DNA of 5,344 nucleotides, from assembly GCA_028715025.1 (NCBI GenBank), contig JAQTLG010000143.1:1-5344 (forward strand), in the 5' to 3' direction. The position numbers and the translations under genes were made by a program. The notes below the pieces were generated by a model. It was not told where the DNA came from, made no database searches, and saw nothing but the letters and a program-made list of their open reading frames with translations. This DNA is from Dehalococcoidia bacterium (GTDB lineage: Bacteria; Chloroflexota; Dehalococcoidia; GIF9; UBA5629). Positions 1-5,344 of this stretch are shown piece by piece (the first letter of the stretch is position 1; each line of letters begins with the position of its first letter).

Positions 1-31
1 AGGCGAAAAGATCAGGGAGCTTTTCTCGTGA
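1..31 (+). CDS. trpC: Indole-3-glycerol phosphate synthase, C-terminal end only
   Basis: Only the last nine codons and the stop are visible. From position 2 the frame reads GEKIRELFS and ends with TGA at 29-31. This resembles the end of TrpC proteins, which often finish with a helix of the kind 'G..(I/V)REL'. TrpC closes the indole ring to give indole-3-glycerol phosphate, the substrate of TrpA. The stop overlaps the GTG start of trpF in a GTGA arrangement (28-31), the usual geometry of translationally coupled trp genes. The call rests mainly on position, since trpC commonly precedes trpF, and on this short peptide, so it remains an inference until the upstream sequence is seen. Confidence 0.62.
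   Translation, partial: GEKIRELFS
14..19 (+). promoter_or_regulatory. Shine-Dalgarno site of trpF
   Basis: AGGGAG lies 8 nt before the GTG at 28. It supports GTG as the trpF start, together with the protein beginning directly with the conserved first strand (TIIKICGLT). The site lies within the last codons of trpC. Confidence 0.6.
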
Positions 32-453
32 CAATCATTAAGATCTGCGGTTTAACCTCGGCCGAGGACGCCGTGTGCGTCGCCGGTATGGGAGCCGACA
101 TGATCGGGCTGGTCTTCGCCCCCAGCCGGCGGCAGGTCGATGTTCAAAAGGCCGTTGACATAGTAAGGTGCGTAAGACAGCTGCCGCAACGTATCGCCGT
201 GACCGGCGTCTTTGTCAATGAACCTCCGCAGACTGTAAACGATACAGCGGCATACTGTGGCCTGGATCTGGTCCAGCTCAGCGGCGATGAGAGCTGGGGC
301 TACTGCAGGGCGCTCAAAACACCCTTCATCAACGTCATCCATGTGACGCAGGCCAGCAATCCTGCAAAGGTTATTCAGTATGTGGAAGCCGGATATCGAA
401 CGGTACACAGCCGTCCCTTTATCTGTATGCTCGACTGTAAAACTGATGGCGGC

Positions 454-456
454 TAA
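454..456 (+). other. Premature in-frame ochre stop inside trpF
   Basis: TAA sits seven positions after the catalytic MLD and directly before GGGG. In TrpF proteins this place, just before the GGTG motif, is usually aromatic (often Tyr), so a single third-base change from TAT or TAC would create it. The following frame is open for 95 codons and matches the rest of TrpF. Confidence 0.85.
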
Positions 457-718
457 GGTGGTGGTGGGCGGAGCTTTGACTGGGACATCGCTGCCGGTGC
501 CTGCGCCCGTTTCCCGTTGATGGTCGCCGGAGGGCTGTCTCCCGCTAATGTGAGGCAGTTGATACGAAGGGCCGCTCCGGCCGGCGTCGATGTCTCTTCG
601 GGCGTTGAAAGCGGGAGCCGGAAAGATATGGAGAAGGTGCAGGATTTCATACGTGCGGTCAGACTTACCGGTGGTCGAGAGGCAAAAGGTCGTGAGTTAT
701 TGAAAACGATTTTATATG

Positions 719-725
719 AAGGTGG
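719..725 (+). promoter_or_regulatory. Shine-Dalgarno site that decides the trpB start at 731
   Basis: AAGGTGG stands 5 nt before ATG 731. The in-frame ATG at 716 has no purine-rich site before it, and a start there would add five residues (MKVDN) not expected in the family. The site lies within the last codons of trpF, so ribosomes finishing trpF at 744 would sit on the trpB start. Confidence 0.65.
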
Positions 726-730
726 ACAAT

Positions 731-1918
731 ATGTTTCCCGATGAAAATGGCTATTATGGAGAATTCGGCGGAAGGTTCGTTCCCGAGACGCTGATACCGG
801 CGCTGGACGAGCTATCGGCCGCCTACGGCAAATACAGGGAAGATCCCGGATTCCTGTCGCGTCTGTCCGGGCTGGAGCGTGATTACTCGGGCCGGCCCAC
901 GCCGCTTTATCACGCGCAGATGCTTACTAAATATTGCGGCGGGGCCCAGGTCTACCTCAAGCGTGAGGACCTGGCTCACACCGGCGCGCACAAGATCAAT
1001 AATGCGCTGGGACAGGGCCTGCTGGCAGAGGCCATGGGCAAGCGCAGGATCATCGCGGAAACCGGCGCCGGGCAGCATGGGGTAGCCACGGCTGCAGTGT
1101 GCTCCATGCTCGGGCAGCATTGCATCGTTTATATGGGTGAGGAGGATGTGCAGCGCCAGTCCCTCAACGTCTTCCGTATGAAATTGATGGGGGCTGAGGT
1201 ACGTCCAGTCTCGTCCGGCAGCAAAACTCTCAAGGATGCCATTAATGAGGCCATCAGGGACTGGGTGAGCAATGTGTCTGACAGCTATTACCTGATCGGC
1301 TCGGTGGTGGGCCCGCATCCCTATCCGCTGATGGTGCGCGACTTTCAATCGGTGATCGGCAGGGAATCACGCTTGCAGGTGGTGGAGAAATGCGGCAGGC
1401 TGCCCGATTATATTGTCGCCTGCGTGGGAGGTGGCAGCAACGCCATGGGTATCTTTCATCCTTTCATTCAGGACAATGGGGTTGCATTGATCGGAGTCGA
1501 GGCGGGGGGGTGCGGAGTCCCCACCGGAAAACACGCTGCCACCCTGGCCGCCGGCAGGACGGGCGTGCTGCACGGCGCCAGATCCTATCTGTTACAGGAT
1601 GACGGCGGCCAGGTATTGGAGACGCACAGCATCTCGGCAGGGCTCGACTATCCCGGCGTCGGTCCGGAGCACAGCTATTATAGAGACAGGCGTCGTGTGA
1701 AATACGTCACGGCCGGTGACGAAGAGGCGCTGGAGGCGTTTCAATTGCTCAGCAAGCTGGAGGGCATTCTACCGGCGCTGGAATCGTCGCATGCACTTGC
1801 TCACGCAATCAAGCTGGCACGAGAAATGGATAAGAGTAATCTAATCGTAGTTAACCTGTCCGGCCGGGGAGATAAGGATGTCCACGTCGTGGCCGGCGCA
1901 CTGGGGGTAGAGCTATGA
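731..1918 (+). CDS. trpB: Tryptophan synthase beta subunit
   Basis: Cytosolic PLP enzyme that condenses indole, channelled from TrpA, with L-serine to make L-tryptophan. The 395-residue length is normal for the canonical TrpB1 type. Numbering from ATG 731: N-terminal YYGEFGGRFVPET (8-20), the PLP-binding lysine in HTGAHKIN at K88, the catalytic glutamate in AETGAGQHG at E110, the PLP phosphate loop GGGSNA (233-238), GLDYPGVGPEH (304-314, with D306 matching the monovalent-cation/closure region), EGILPALESSHAL (344-356) and the C-terminal SGRGDKD (377-383). All expected active-site residues are present. I chose 731 over the upstream ATG at 716 because of the Shine-Dalgarno site at 719-725. The start overlaps the end of trpF by 14 nt, and the stop overlaps the trpA start (ATGA, 1915-1918). 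The nonsense codon in trpF may lower its translation by polarity. Confidence 0.97.
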   Translation: MFPDENGYYGEFGGRFVPETLIPALDELSAAYGKYREDPGFLSRLSGLERDYSGRPTPLYHAQMLTKYCGGAQVYLKREDLAHTGAHKINNALGQGLLAEAMGKRRIIAETGAGQHGVATAAVCSMLGQHCIVYMGEEDVQRQSLNVFRMKLMGAEVRPVSSGSKTLKDAINEAIRDWVSNVSDSYYLIGSVVGPHPYPLMVRDFQSVIGRESRLQVVEKCGRLPDYIVACVGGGSNAMGIFHPFIQDNGVALIGVEAGGCGVPTGKHAATLAAGRTGVLHGARSYLLQDDGGQVLETHSISAGLDYPGVGPEHSYYRDRRRVKYVTAGDEEALEAFQLLSKLEGILPALESSHALAHAIKLAREMDKSNLIVVNLSGRGDKDVHVVAGALGVEL

Positions 1919-2703
1919 GCCGCATATCCGAAGTGTTCCGGAATAAAAAACATAAGGCCCTGATCGCCTATATAACAGCGGGATATCCGGATGTAGAAGC
2001 CACTGTCCAGGCAGCTTTGACGCTGGCCGAATCCGGGTGTGACATTATCGAGTTGGGCATTCCCTTCTCCGATCCGATGGCCGACGGCCTTACCATCCAG
2101 CACTCCAGTCACCTTGCGCTGCTTAATGGAGTTACTACAGAGACATGCTTCGAAATAGCCGGGCGGATCAGGAACAGAAGTGATGTTCCTCTGGTCTTTA
2201 TGACCTATCTCAATCCGGTTATGAGCAATGGCGTGGAGAGTTTCTGCGCAGATTGCGCTGCCACGGCAGTCGACGGGCTGATCATACCCGACCTGCCGCC
2301 CGGCGAGCTGCCGGAGCTGGATAGCAGCGCAAAAAAACACGGCGTCGACACCATTTACTTCGTGGCGCCCAACAGCTCCGGGGAGCGTATCCGCCTGGTG
2401 GCGCGTAGATCGAGCGGATTCATTTACATGGTGTCCGTCATTGGAGTGACCGGCGTGCGAGATGGTTTTTCCACCGGCCTGGGGGACGTGATTTCGAAGG
2501 TGAGGCAGGTTACCGATATACCGCTCTGCATTGGCTTCGGGGTTGCCGCTCCTCAGCAGGCGGCTGAGGCGGTCGCCCTGGCCGATGGCGTAATCATCGG
2601 CAGCCGCATCATACAGCTCATGGAAAAAGAGGGGCCTCCGTACAGGGAGCTGGGTGAATTCATCAAACAGGTCAGGACGAGTATCGACGGCGCTGGAGCA
2701 TAA
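1915..2703 (+). CDS. trpA: Tryptophan synthase alpha subunit
   Basis: Splits indole-3-glycerol phosphate into indole and glyceraldehyde 3-phosphate and passes indole to TrpB in the alpha2-beta2 complex. The 262-residue length is usual. Motifs of the TIM barrel follow in order: LIAYITAGYPD (16-26), DIIELGIPFSDP with catalytic glutamate E46, MADGLTIQ with catalytic aspartate D57, FMTYLNPV (95-102), DGLIIPDLPP (120-129), the mobile loop 6 VIGVTGVRDG (175-184), and the phosphate-binding GFGV (207-210) and IIGSRI (227-232). The ATG overlaps the trpB stop by 4 nt, which couples translation of the two subunits of one complex. A G-rich stretch at 1903-1907 may serve as Shine-Dalgarno. The gene looks intact and is the last of the operon; its TAA stop lies 2 nt from the stop of the converging ligase gene. 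Confidence 0.97.
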   Translation: MSRISEVFRNKKHKALIAYITAGYPDVEATVQAALTLAESGCDIIELGIPFSDPMADGLTIQHSSHLALLNGVTTETCFEIAGRIRNRSDVPLVFMTYLNPVMSNGVESFCADCAATAVDGLIIPDLPPGELPELDSSAKKHGVDTIYFVAPNSSGERIRLVARRSSGFIYMVSVIGVTGVRDGFSTGLGDVISKVRQVTDIPLCIGFGVAAPQQAAEAVALADGVIIGSRIIQLMEKEGPPYRELGEFIKQVRTSIDGAGA

Positions 2704-2715
2704 ATTTATTGCTCC
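2695..2715. repeat. Inverted repeat across the convergent trpA and ligase stops
   Basis: GGAGCA (2695-2700) and TGCTCC (2710-2715) form a perfect 6-bp stem with a 9-nt A/T loop holding both stop codons (TAA 2701-2703; TAA on the minus strand, 2708-2706). No T-tract follows in either direction, so it is not a standard intrinsic terminator. It is the only hairpin I see at the junction, and its role in ending or separating the two transcripts is speculative. Confidence 0.35.
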
Positions 2716-4391
2716 CTGGCGATCTCCTCGTCAAGCAATATTCTGCTTAATGGCTTTCCGATAGCAGATTTGGGCAAACTTTCCCTGATCTCTATATGTT
2801 TCGGCACTTTATATCCCGTCAGCCTTTCTTTGCAGAAAGCCCTGAGTTCTGCGGGGGAGCAGGGTATGCCGTCAAGAACCACCCATGCCTTGACCGCTTC
2901 TCCCTGGTAAGGGTCAGGTACACCGGCTACGATCGCTTCCACCACAGCCTCATGAGAACAGAGCACCTCCTCCACCTGCCGCGGCCATACCTGGAAACCG
3001 CCGCATTTGATCATGAGTTTCTTGCGGCTCTGTATATAAAGATAGCCATCTTCGTCCAGATAACCGATATCCCCGGTGTATAGCCACCCGTTGCGGATCA
3101 TCTCGGCTGTCTCCTTGGGCCTCTGCCAGTATCCCAGCATTAACTGTGGCGCCTTGATGATTATCTCGCCTGATTCGCCCGCAGGTAATTCTGTCTTGCC
3201 GGATTCAGCATCGACGATTTTTAAAATAACATCCGGTAGTGGCAAGCCCACCGCTCCATCCTTTTGTTTCCCCTCAACCGGTGTTATCACCGCTGCCAGC
3301 ATCGATTCAGTGAGAGCATAGCCTTCAACCAGTCGCGCGCCGGTGATTTTATAGAAGCGGTCCCGTAGTTCAGTCATCAGGGGAGCCCCTCCCGCCACGC
3401 AGAATTTAGCTTTCTTGAAACTGACCTTGCCCGATTTGACGGCTGGATGGTTGCACAGAGCGGCAAACAGTGTTGGGACGCCCGGTATAAACGTAGGCTT
3501 AACGCTCTTTATGGTAGCCACAAGGTCGTTTATATCTCTGGGATTTGGTACGAGCGCCAGCGGATTGCGGTTGACTATGGCGGAGCTCATCAGAGCGACA
3601 TTTCCAAAAACATGAAACATGGGTATCGTAGCGAGGATAATGTCCTCCAATGGCACCATGATGGATTTCACCCAGGTGGTGAGCTGAAGCCCTGCCATAT
3701 AAAGGGAGTGGTGAGTGCCGACCGCGGCCTCTGTCGTGCCGGTTGTGCCTCCACTAAATAGTAGCAGTGCCGGATCGGAAGGATTCACTTCCACTTCCGG
3801 CAGACGGGAGAGCCTGTATTTCCTGAGTATATCTTTCAAACGCAGGTCCCCGGCAAGCAGTTTTACGCTGTGTCTGCCCTTTTTTTCTTCCATCAGCGTA
3901 AAGGCCAGTGATAAAAACCAGGGGAGATATTCTTTTATTTCAGTGCTGATTATCAATCGTATTTTTGTCATCGGCTGGATCTTCTTTATCGTCTTGTAAA
4001 AAGGGCTCAGACATATCGCCACTTTTGCCCCACACTCTTGCAATGAGTGCTCCAATTCAGACGTCGAGTAGAGCGGGTTAATAGGAGCGGCTATTGCCCC
4101 TGCTTTCCAGATAGCAAGATGGCAATATACGACTTGCGGGCAATTGGGTAAAATCAGGGCTATAACATCGCCCTTTTTTACATCATTATCAATAAGGGCA
4201 GATGCAAGCGACTCGCTCAGCGCAAGCATCTTAGCATAGGAGACCTTACTGCCCTTGAAAAACACCATTGGTTTGTCCGGCTTTTCCCTAACCGCCTCAT
4301 GGAAACAATCCAGCAACGTCTTCTCTGAGTATGGCTGAAGCGTCTGAGGCACACCTTTATCATAGCTTTTGAACCAGGAGTACTGATCCAT
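2706..4391 (-). CDS. AMP-forming acyl-CoA ligase, FadD-like (long-chain fatty acid type)
   Basis: ANL-superfamily enzyme of 561 residues, expected to activate a carboxylic acid with ATP to an acyl-adenylate and then to the CoA thioester. Visible in order: GDVIALILPNCPQ (74-86), FadD-like NPLYSTSELEH (105-115), the ATP P-loop SGGTTGTTEAAV (213-224), MFHVFG (258-263), FIPGVPTLFAAL (301-312), VAGGAP (332-337), the adenine motif EGYALTES (356-363), YTGD (438-441) before the hinge, SRKKLMIKCGGFQVWPR (455-471), and the C-terminal PKSAIGKPL with the likely catalytic lysine K546. Two departures stand out: the P-loop lysine of the usual 'TGxPKG' is glutamate (E221), and the aspartate after 'RKK' is leucine (L459). 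The core adenylation residues remain, so activity is plausible. A long- or medium-chain fatty acid is the best guess; an aryl or other acid cannot be excluded. ATG 4391 is preceded by a good Shine-Dalgarno site. Confidence 0.9.
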   Translation of the reverse strand: MDQYSWFKSYDKGVPQTLQPYSEKTLLDCFHEAVREKPDKPMVFFKGSKVSYAKMLALSESLASALIDNDVKKGDVIALILPNCPQVVYCHLAIWKAGAIAAPINPLYSTSELEHSLQECGAKVAICLSPFYKTIKKIQPMTKIRLIISTEIKEYLPWFLSLAFTLMEEKKGRHSVKLLAGDLRLKDILRKYRLSRLPEVEVNPSDPALLLFSGGTTGTTEAAVGTHHSLYMAGLQLTTWVKSIMVPLEDIILATIPMFHVFGNVALMSSAIVNRNPLALVPNPRDINDLVATIKSVKPTFIPGVPTLFAALCNHPAVKSGKVSFKKAKFCVAGGAPLMTELRDRFYKITGARLVEGYALTESMLAAVITPVEGKQKDGAVGLPLPDVILKIVDAESGKTELPAGESGEIIIKAPQLMLGYWQRPKETAEMIRNGWLYTGDIGYLDEDGYLYIQSRKKLMIKCGGFQVWPRQVEEVLCSHEAVVEAIVAGVPDPYQGEAVKAWVVLDGIPCSPAELRAFCKERLTGYKVPKHIEIRESLPKSAIGKPLSRILLDEEIAREQ

Positions 4392-4401
4392 ATTAAATTT
4401 T

Positions 4402-4407
4402 CCCCTT
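4402..4407 (-). promoter_or_regulatory. Shine-Dalgarno site of the acyl-CoA ligase gene
   Basis: On the minus strand AAGGGG lies 10 nt before the ATG at 4391. The spacing is slightly long but acceptable, and it supports this start. Confidence 0.55.
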
Positions 4408-4455
4408 CATATTATTGGGCGTAACTATCCCGGTGTTTTATAAACGTTGAAGGAG

Positions 4456-4461
4456 ATTATA
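4456..4461 (-). promoter_or_regulatory. Possible -10 box of the ligase promoter
   Basis: The minus strand reads a perfect TATAAT here. Transcription would begin near 4449, giving a leader of about 60 nt before ATG 4391. No good TTGACA-like -35 is found 16-18 nt upstream (the stretch is ATTAAG-like), so the promoter would be weak or need an activator. The 198-nt gap after the reductase gene favours a promoter of its own. Confidence 0.4.
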
Positions 4462-4499
4462 GAGGTCAGCAACAAAGCTTAATATAAGTATTTACTGCT

Positions 4500-4523
4500 A
4501 TACGTATGGAAAAAGCTACGTAT
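4500..4523. repeat. Duplicated TACGTAT palindromic motif upstream of the ligase promoter
   Basis: ATACGTAT at 4500-4507 and CTACGTAT at 4516-4523 share TACGTAT, 16 nt apart start to start. Since TACGTA is itself a palindrome, the pair also forms a perfect 7-bp inverted repeat (ATACGTA, 10-nt spacer, TACGTAT). It lies about 40-60 nt upstream of the possible -10 box at 4456-4461, a place suited to a regulator site. Chance occurrence in A/T-rich intergenic DNA is possible. Confidence 0.4.
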
Positions 4524-4546
4524 TTTTAAGATTCCGAAAAGGCATG

Positions 4547-4569
4547 AAAAGTAGGCCCTCGGGAGTGCC
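4547..4569 (-). terminator. Weak terminator-like repeat after the reductase gene
   Basis: Read on the minus strand, GGCACTCCCGAGGGCC (4569-4554) can pair as GGC/GCC and CT/AG with one mismatch and a 4-nt loop, followed by TACTTTT (4553-4547). It starts about 20 nt after the reductase stop at 4590. The stem is short and imperfect, so termination would be partial at best. Confidence 0.25.
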
Positions 4570-4589
4570 GGAGCTTCTCTATTGATCTT

Positions 4590-5344
4590 TTATGGCCGTC
4601 GTGTTGCAGCTGTAGCTGTCCTCTTGCCTGCCAGATACCTGAATAATCCGTTGAAAACCGTACATGTCAGGCGTGTGATAAATCCAGGTATGAAGACGAC
4701 CTTATTTTTCCCCAGCGCCTGCCACGATAGCGCTGCCACTTTTTCTGCGGACATCCACAGGAAGGAGGGGATGGTGGAGAAATCGACGTTTTTGTACTCA
4801 TCGACCGAATGGAATCCGGTACGGGTGAAACCGGGGCAGAGCGCCTGCACATTGATCCCGGCGTCCCTGACCTCAAGCAGAAGAGATTCGGAGAATGAGA
4901 TCAGGAAAGACTTGGTGCCGTTGTACATCACGTTGCCGAATATAGGAAGGAAGGGGCTGGCGGAGGCAACGTTTACTATGGCACCCTCTCTGTGGTATAT
5001 CATATTGGGCAGTGCTGCTTTGACCAACCGCGTGGGGGCGGTGACATGCACATCGATCATGTTGAGAGTTTTGTTGATATCTACATCAACGAATGGGCCC
5101 AGCGTACCGAAGCCGGCGTTGTTAATCAGCACCGACAGGTTATCTGTGCTCAGGATCTTTTCTTCAACCGCGCATATGTCGGTTTCGCTGCAAAGATCGC
5201 ACTGCATCACGGACACCGAAACGCCGCAATCCCTCTCTATCTCGCTGGCTATGGTCTCCAGCCTGTCCTTGCGCCTGGCGATGATGATCAGGTCATAGCC
5301 CAGTGAGGCTAACAGGCGGGCATAAGCTTCACCGATTCCCGATG
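4590..5344 (-). CDS. Short-chain dehydrogenase/reductase (classical SDR), N-terminus beyond the window
   Basis: NAD(P)-dependent oxidoreductase with a Rossmann fold. The frame is open to the window edge, giving 250 visible residues; roughly 10-15 N-terminal residues, including the start of the TGxxxGIG motif, are missing. The visible part begins SGIGEAYARLLASLGYDLIII, the end of the cofactor-binding glycine motif. AARRKDRL-like ARRKDRL follows strand 2, where basic residues often favour NADP(H). Then come INNAGFG (about 73-79), NVASAS with the likely catalytic serine near 127, and YNGTK with catalytic Tyr 140 and Lys 144 (YxxxK), then CPGFTRTGF. The overall style matches the DltE-like (COG0300) SDR group, usually about 260 residues. 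An internal ATG at 5216 is not the start, since the glycine motif lies upstream of it. The substrate cannot be told; the neighbouring acyl-CoA ligase on the same strand hints at a lipid-related substrate. The stop is TAA at 4592-4590. Confidence 0.92.
   Translation of the reverse strand, partial: SGIGEAYARLLASLGYDLIIIARRKDRLETIASEIERDCGVSVSVMQCDLCSETDICAVEEKILSTDNLSVLINNAGFGTLGPFVDVDINKTLNMIDVHVTAPTRLVKAALPNMIYHREGAIVNVASASPFLPIFGNVMYNGTKSFLISFSESLLLEVRDAGINVQALCPGFTRTGFHSVDEYKNVDFSTIPSFLWMSAEKVAALSWQALGKNKVVFIPGFITRLTCTVFNGLFRYLAGKRTATAATRRP

Larger units (their letters stand above)
28..744 (+). pseudogene. trpF: Phosphoribosylanthranilate isomerase interrupted by an in-frame TAA
   Basis: TrpF isomerises N-(5-phosphoribosyl)anthranilate to CdRP, the step before TrpC. 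The GTG start gives KICGLTSAEDA with the catalytic cysteine at residue 7. The barrel continues through GLVFAPSRRQV, VGVFVNE-like TGVFVNEPP and LDLVQLSGDE to the catalytic aspartate at 136 (MLD). A TAA at 454-456 (codon 143) then ends translation. The same frame resumes as GGGGRSFDWDIA, MVAGGLSPANVRQLI and GVDVSSGVE, the normal last strands and phosphate-binding loops, and stops with TGA at 742-744. No frameshift is needed. The 142-residue product would lack barrel strands 7 and 8 and should not be active. Without the stop it would be 238 residues, somewhat longer than the usual 200-220 because of a tail of about 25 residues running into the trpB start. It could be a true nonsense allele or a sequence error; recoding looks unlikely, since TAA ends three other genes here. 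Confidence 0.9.

Noticed and set aside
454..456. TAA as a recoded or reassigned sense codon
   Set aside because: TAA ends trpA (2701-2703), the ligase (2708-2706) and the reductase (4592-4590) in normal positions, and known selenocysteine and pyrrolysine recoding uses TGA and TAG.
716..730. Upstream ATG 716 as the trpB start
   Set aside because: No ribosome binding site before it; ATG 731 has AAGGTGG at a good distance and gives a normal-length N-terminus.
517..744. Separate small gene starting at ATG 517
   Set aside because: It is the C-terminal part of TrpF in the same frame as the N-terminal part. No Shine-Dalgarno site precedes 517, and the piece lacks the FDW strand.
812..1348. Long open frame on the minus strand across trpB
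   Set aside because: It lies wholly opposite a strongly conserved gene and its translation resembles no family I know; it is a codon-bias shadow.
1801..2340. Minus-strand open frame of 179 codons across the trpB/trpA junction
   Set aside because: Antisense to conserved TrpB and TrpA sequence, with no recognisable motif; a shadow.
4500..4528. TACGTAT stem followed by TTTTT as an intrinsic terminator on the plus strand
   Set aside because: The stem is A/T-rich, the loop is 10 nt, and no plus-strand gene lies upstream for it to terminate; a regulator-site reading fits better.
4582..5298. Plus-strand open frame of 238 codons opposite the reductase
   Set aside because: The minus strand carries a clear SDR with glycine motif, NNAG and YxxxK; the plus frame has none of these and no ribosome binding site was apparent.
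1..5344. CRISPR array, transposase, tRNA, phage or defence genes
   Set aside because: Looked for repeats, DDE-type proteins, cloverleaf-like sequences and defence motifs on both strands and found none; almost all sequence is explained by metabolic genes.

Overview
The window is a bacterial chromosomal segment with two divergently written blocks meeting tail to tail. The sequence fits an environmental bacterium of medium G+C content. The style of the TrpB and acyl-CoA ligase proteins made me think of Chloroflexota (Dehalococcoidia-like), but this is an impression and not an identification.

Positions 1-2703, plus strand: the distal end of a tryptophan biosynthesis operon in the order trpC (last codons only), trpF, trpB, trpA. 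The genes are packed with overlapping starts and stops: GTGA at trpC/trpF, a 14-nt overlap at trpF/trpB and ATGA at trpB/trpA. TrpC and TrpF would make indole-3-glycerol phosphate from phosphoribosylanthranilate, and the TrpA/TrpB complex would turn it into tryptophan with serine. TrpB and TrpA are full length with their catalytic residues. TrpF is not: an in-frame TAA at 454-456 cuts it after 142 codons, although the same frame continues with clearly TrpF-like sequence to 744. The stop falls where the family usually has an aromatic residue just before the GGTG motif, so one substitution (TAT/TAC to TAA) explains it. It is either a recent nonsense mutation or a sequence error.

Positions 2706-4391, minus strand: an AMP-forming acyl-CoA ligase of the FadD-like long-chain type, ending only 2 nt from the trpA stop. 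It has unusual residues in its ATP P-loop and in the hinge-region motif. Positions 4392-4589 are non-coding and hold a good -10 box, a Shine-Dalgarno sequence, a repeated TACGTAT palindrome and a weak terminator-like repeat. Positions 4590-5344, minus strand: a classical short-chain dehydrogenase/reductase whose N-terminus lies outside the window. Ligase and reductase on the same strand suggest a lipid or acyl-chain function unrelated to tryptophan.

I see no tRNA, rRNA, CRISPR array, insertion sequence or phage element, and no convincing new system. The broken trpF inside an otherwise well-kept operon is the most notable observation.
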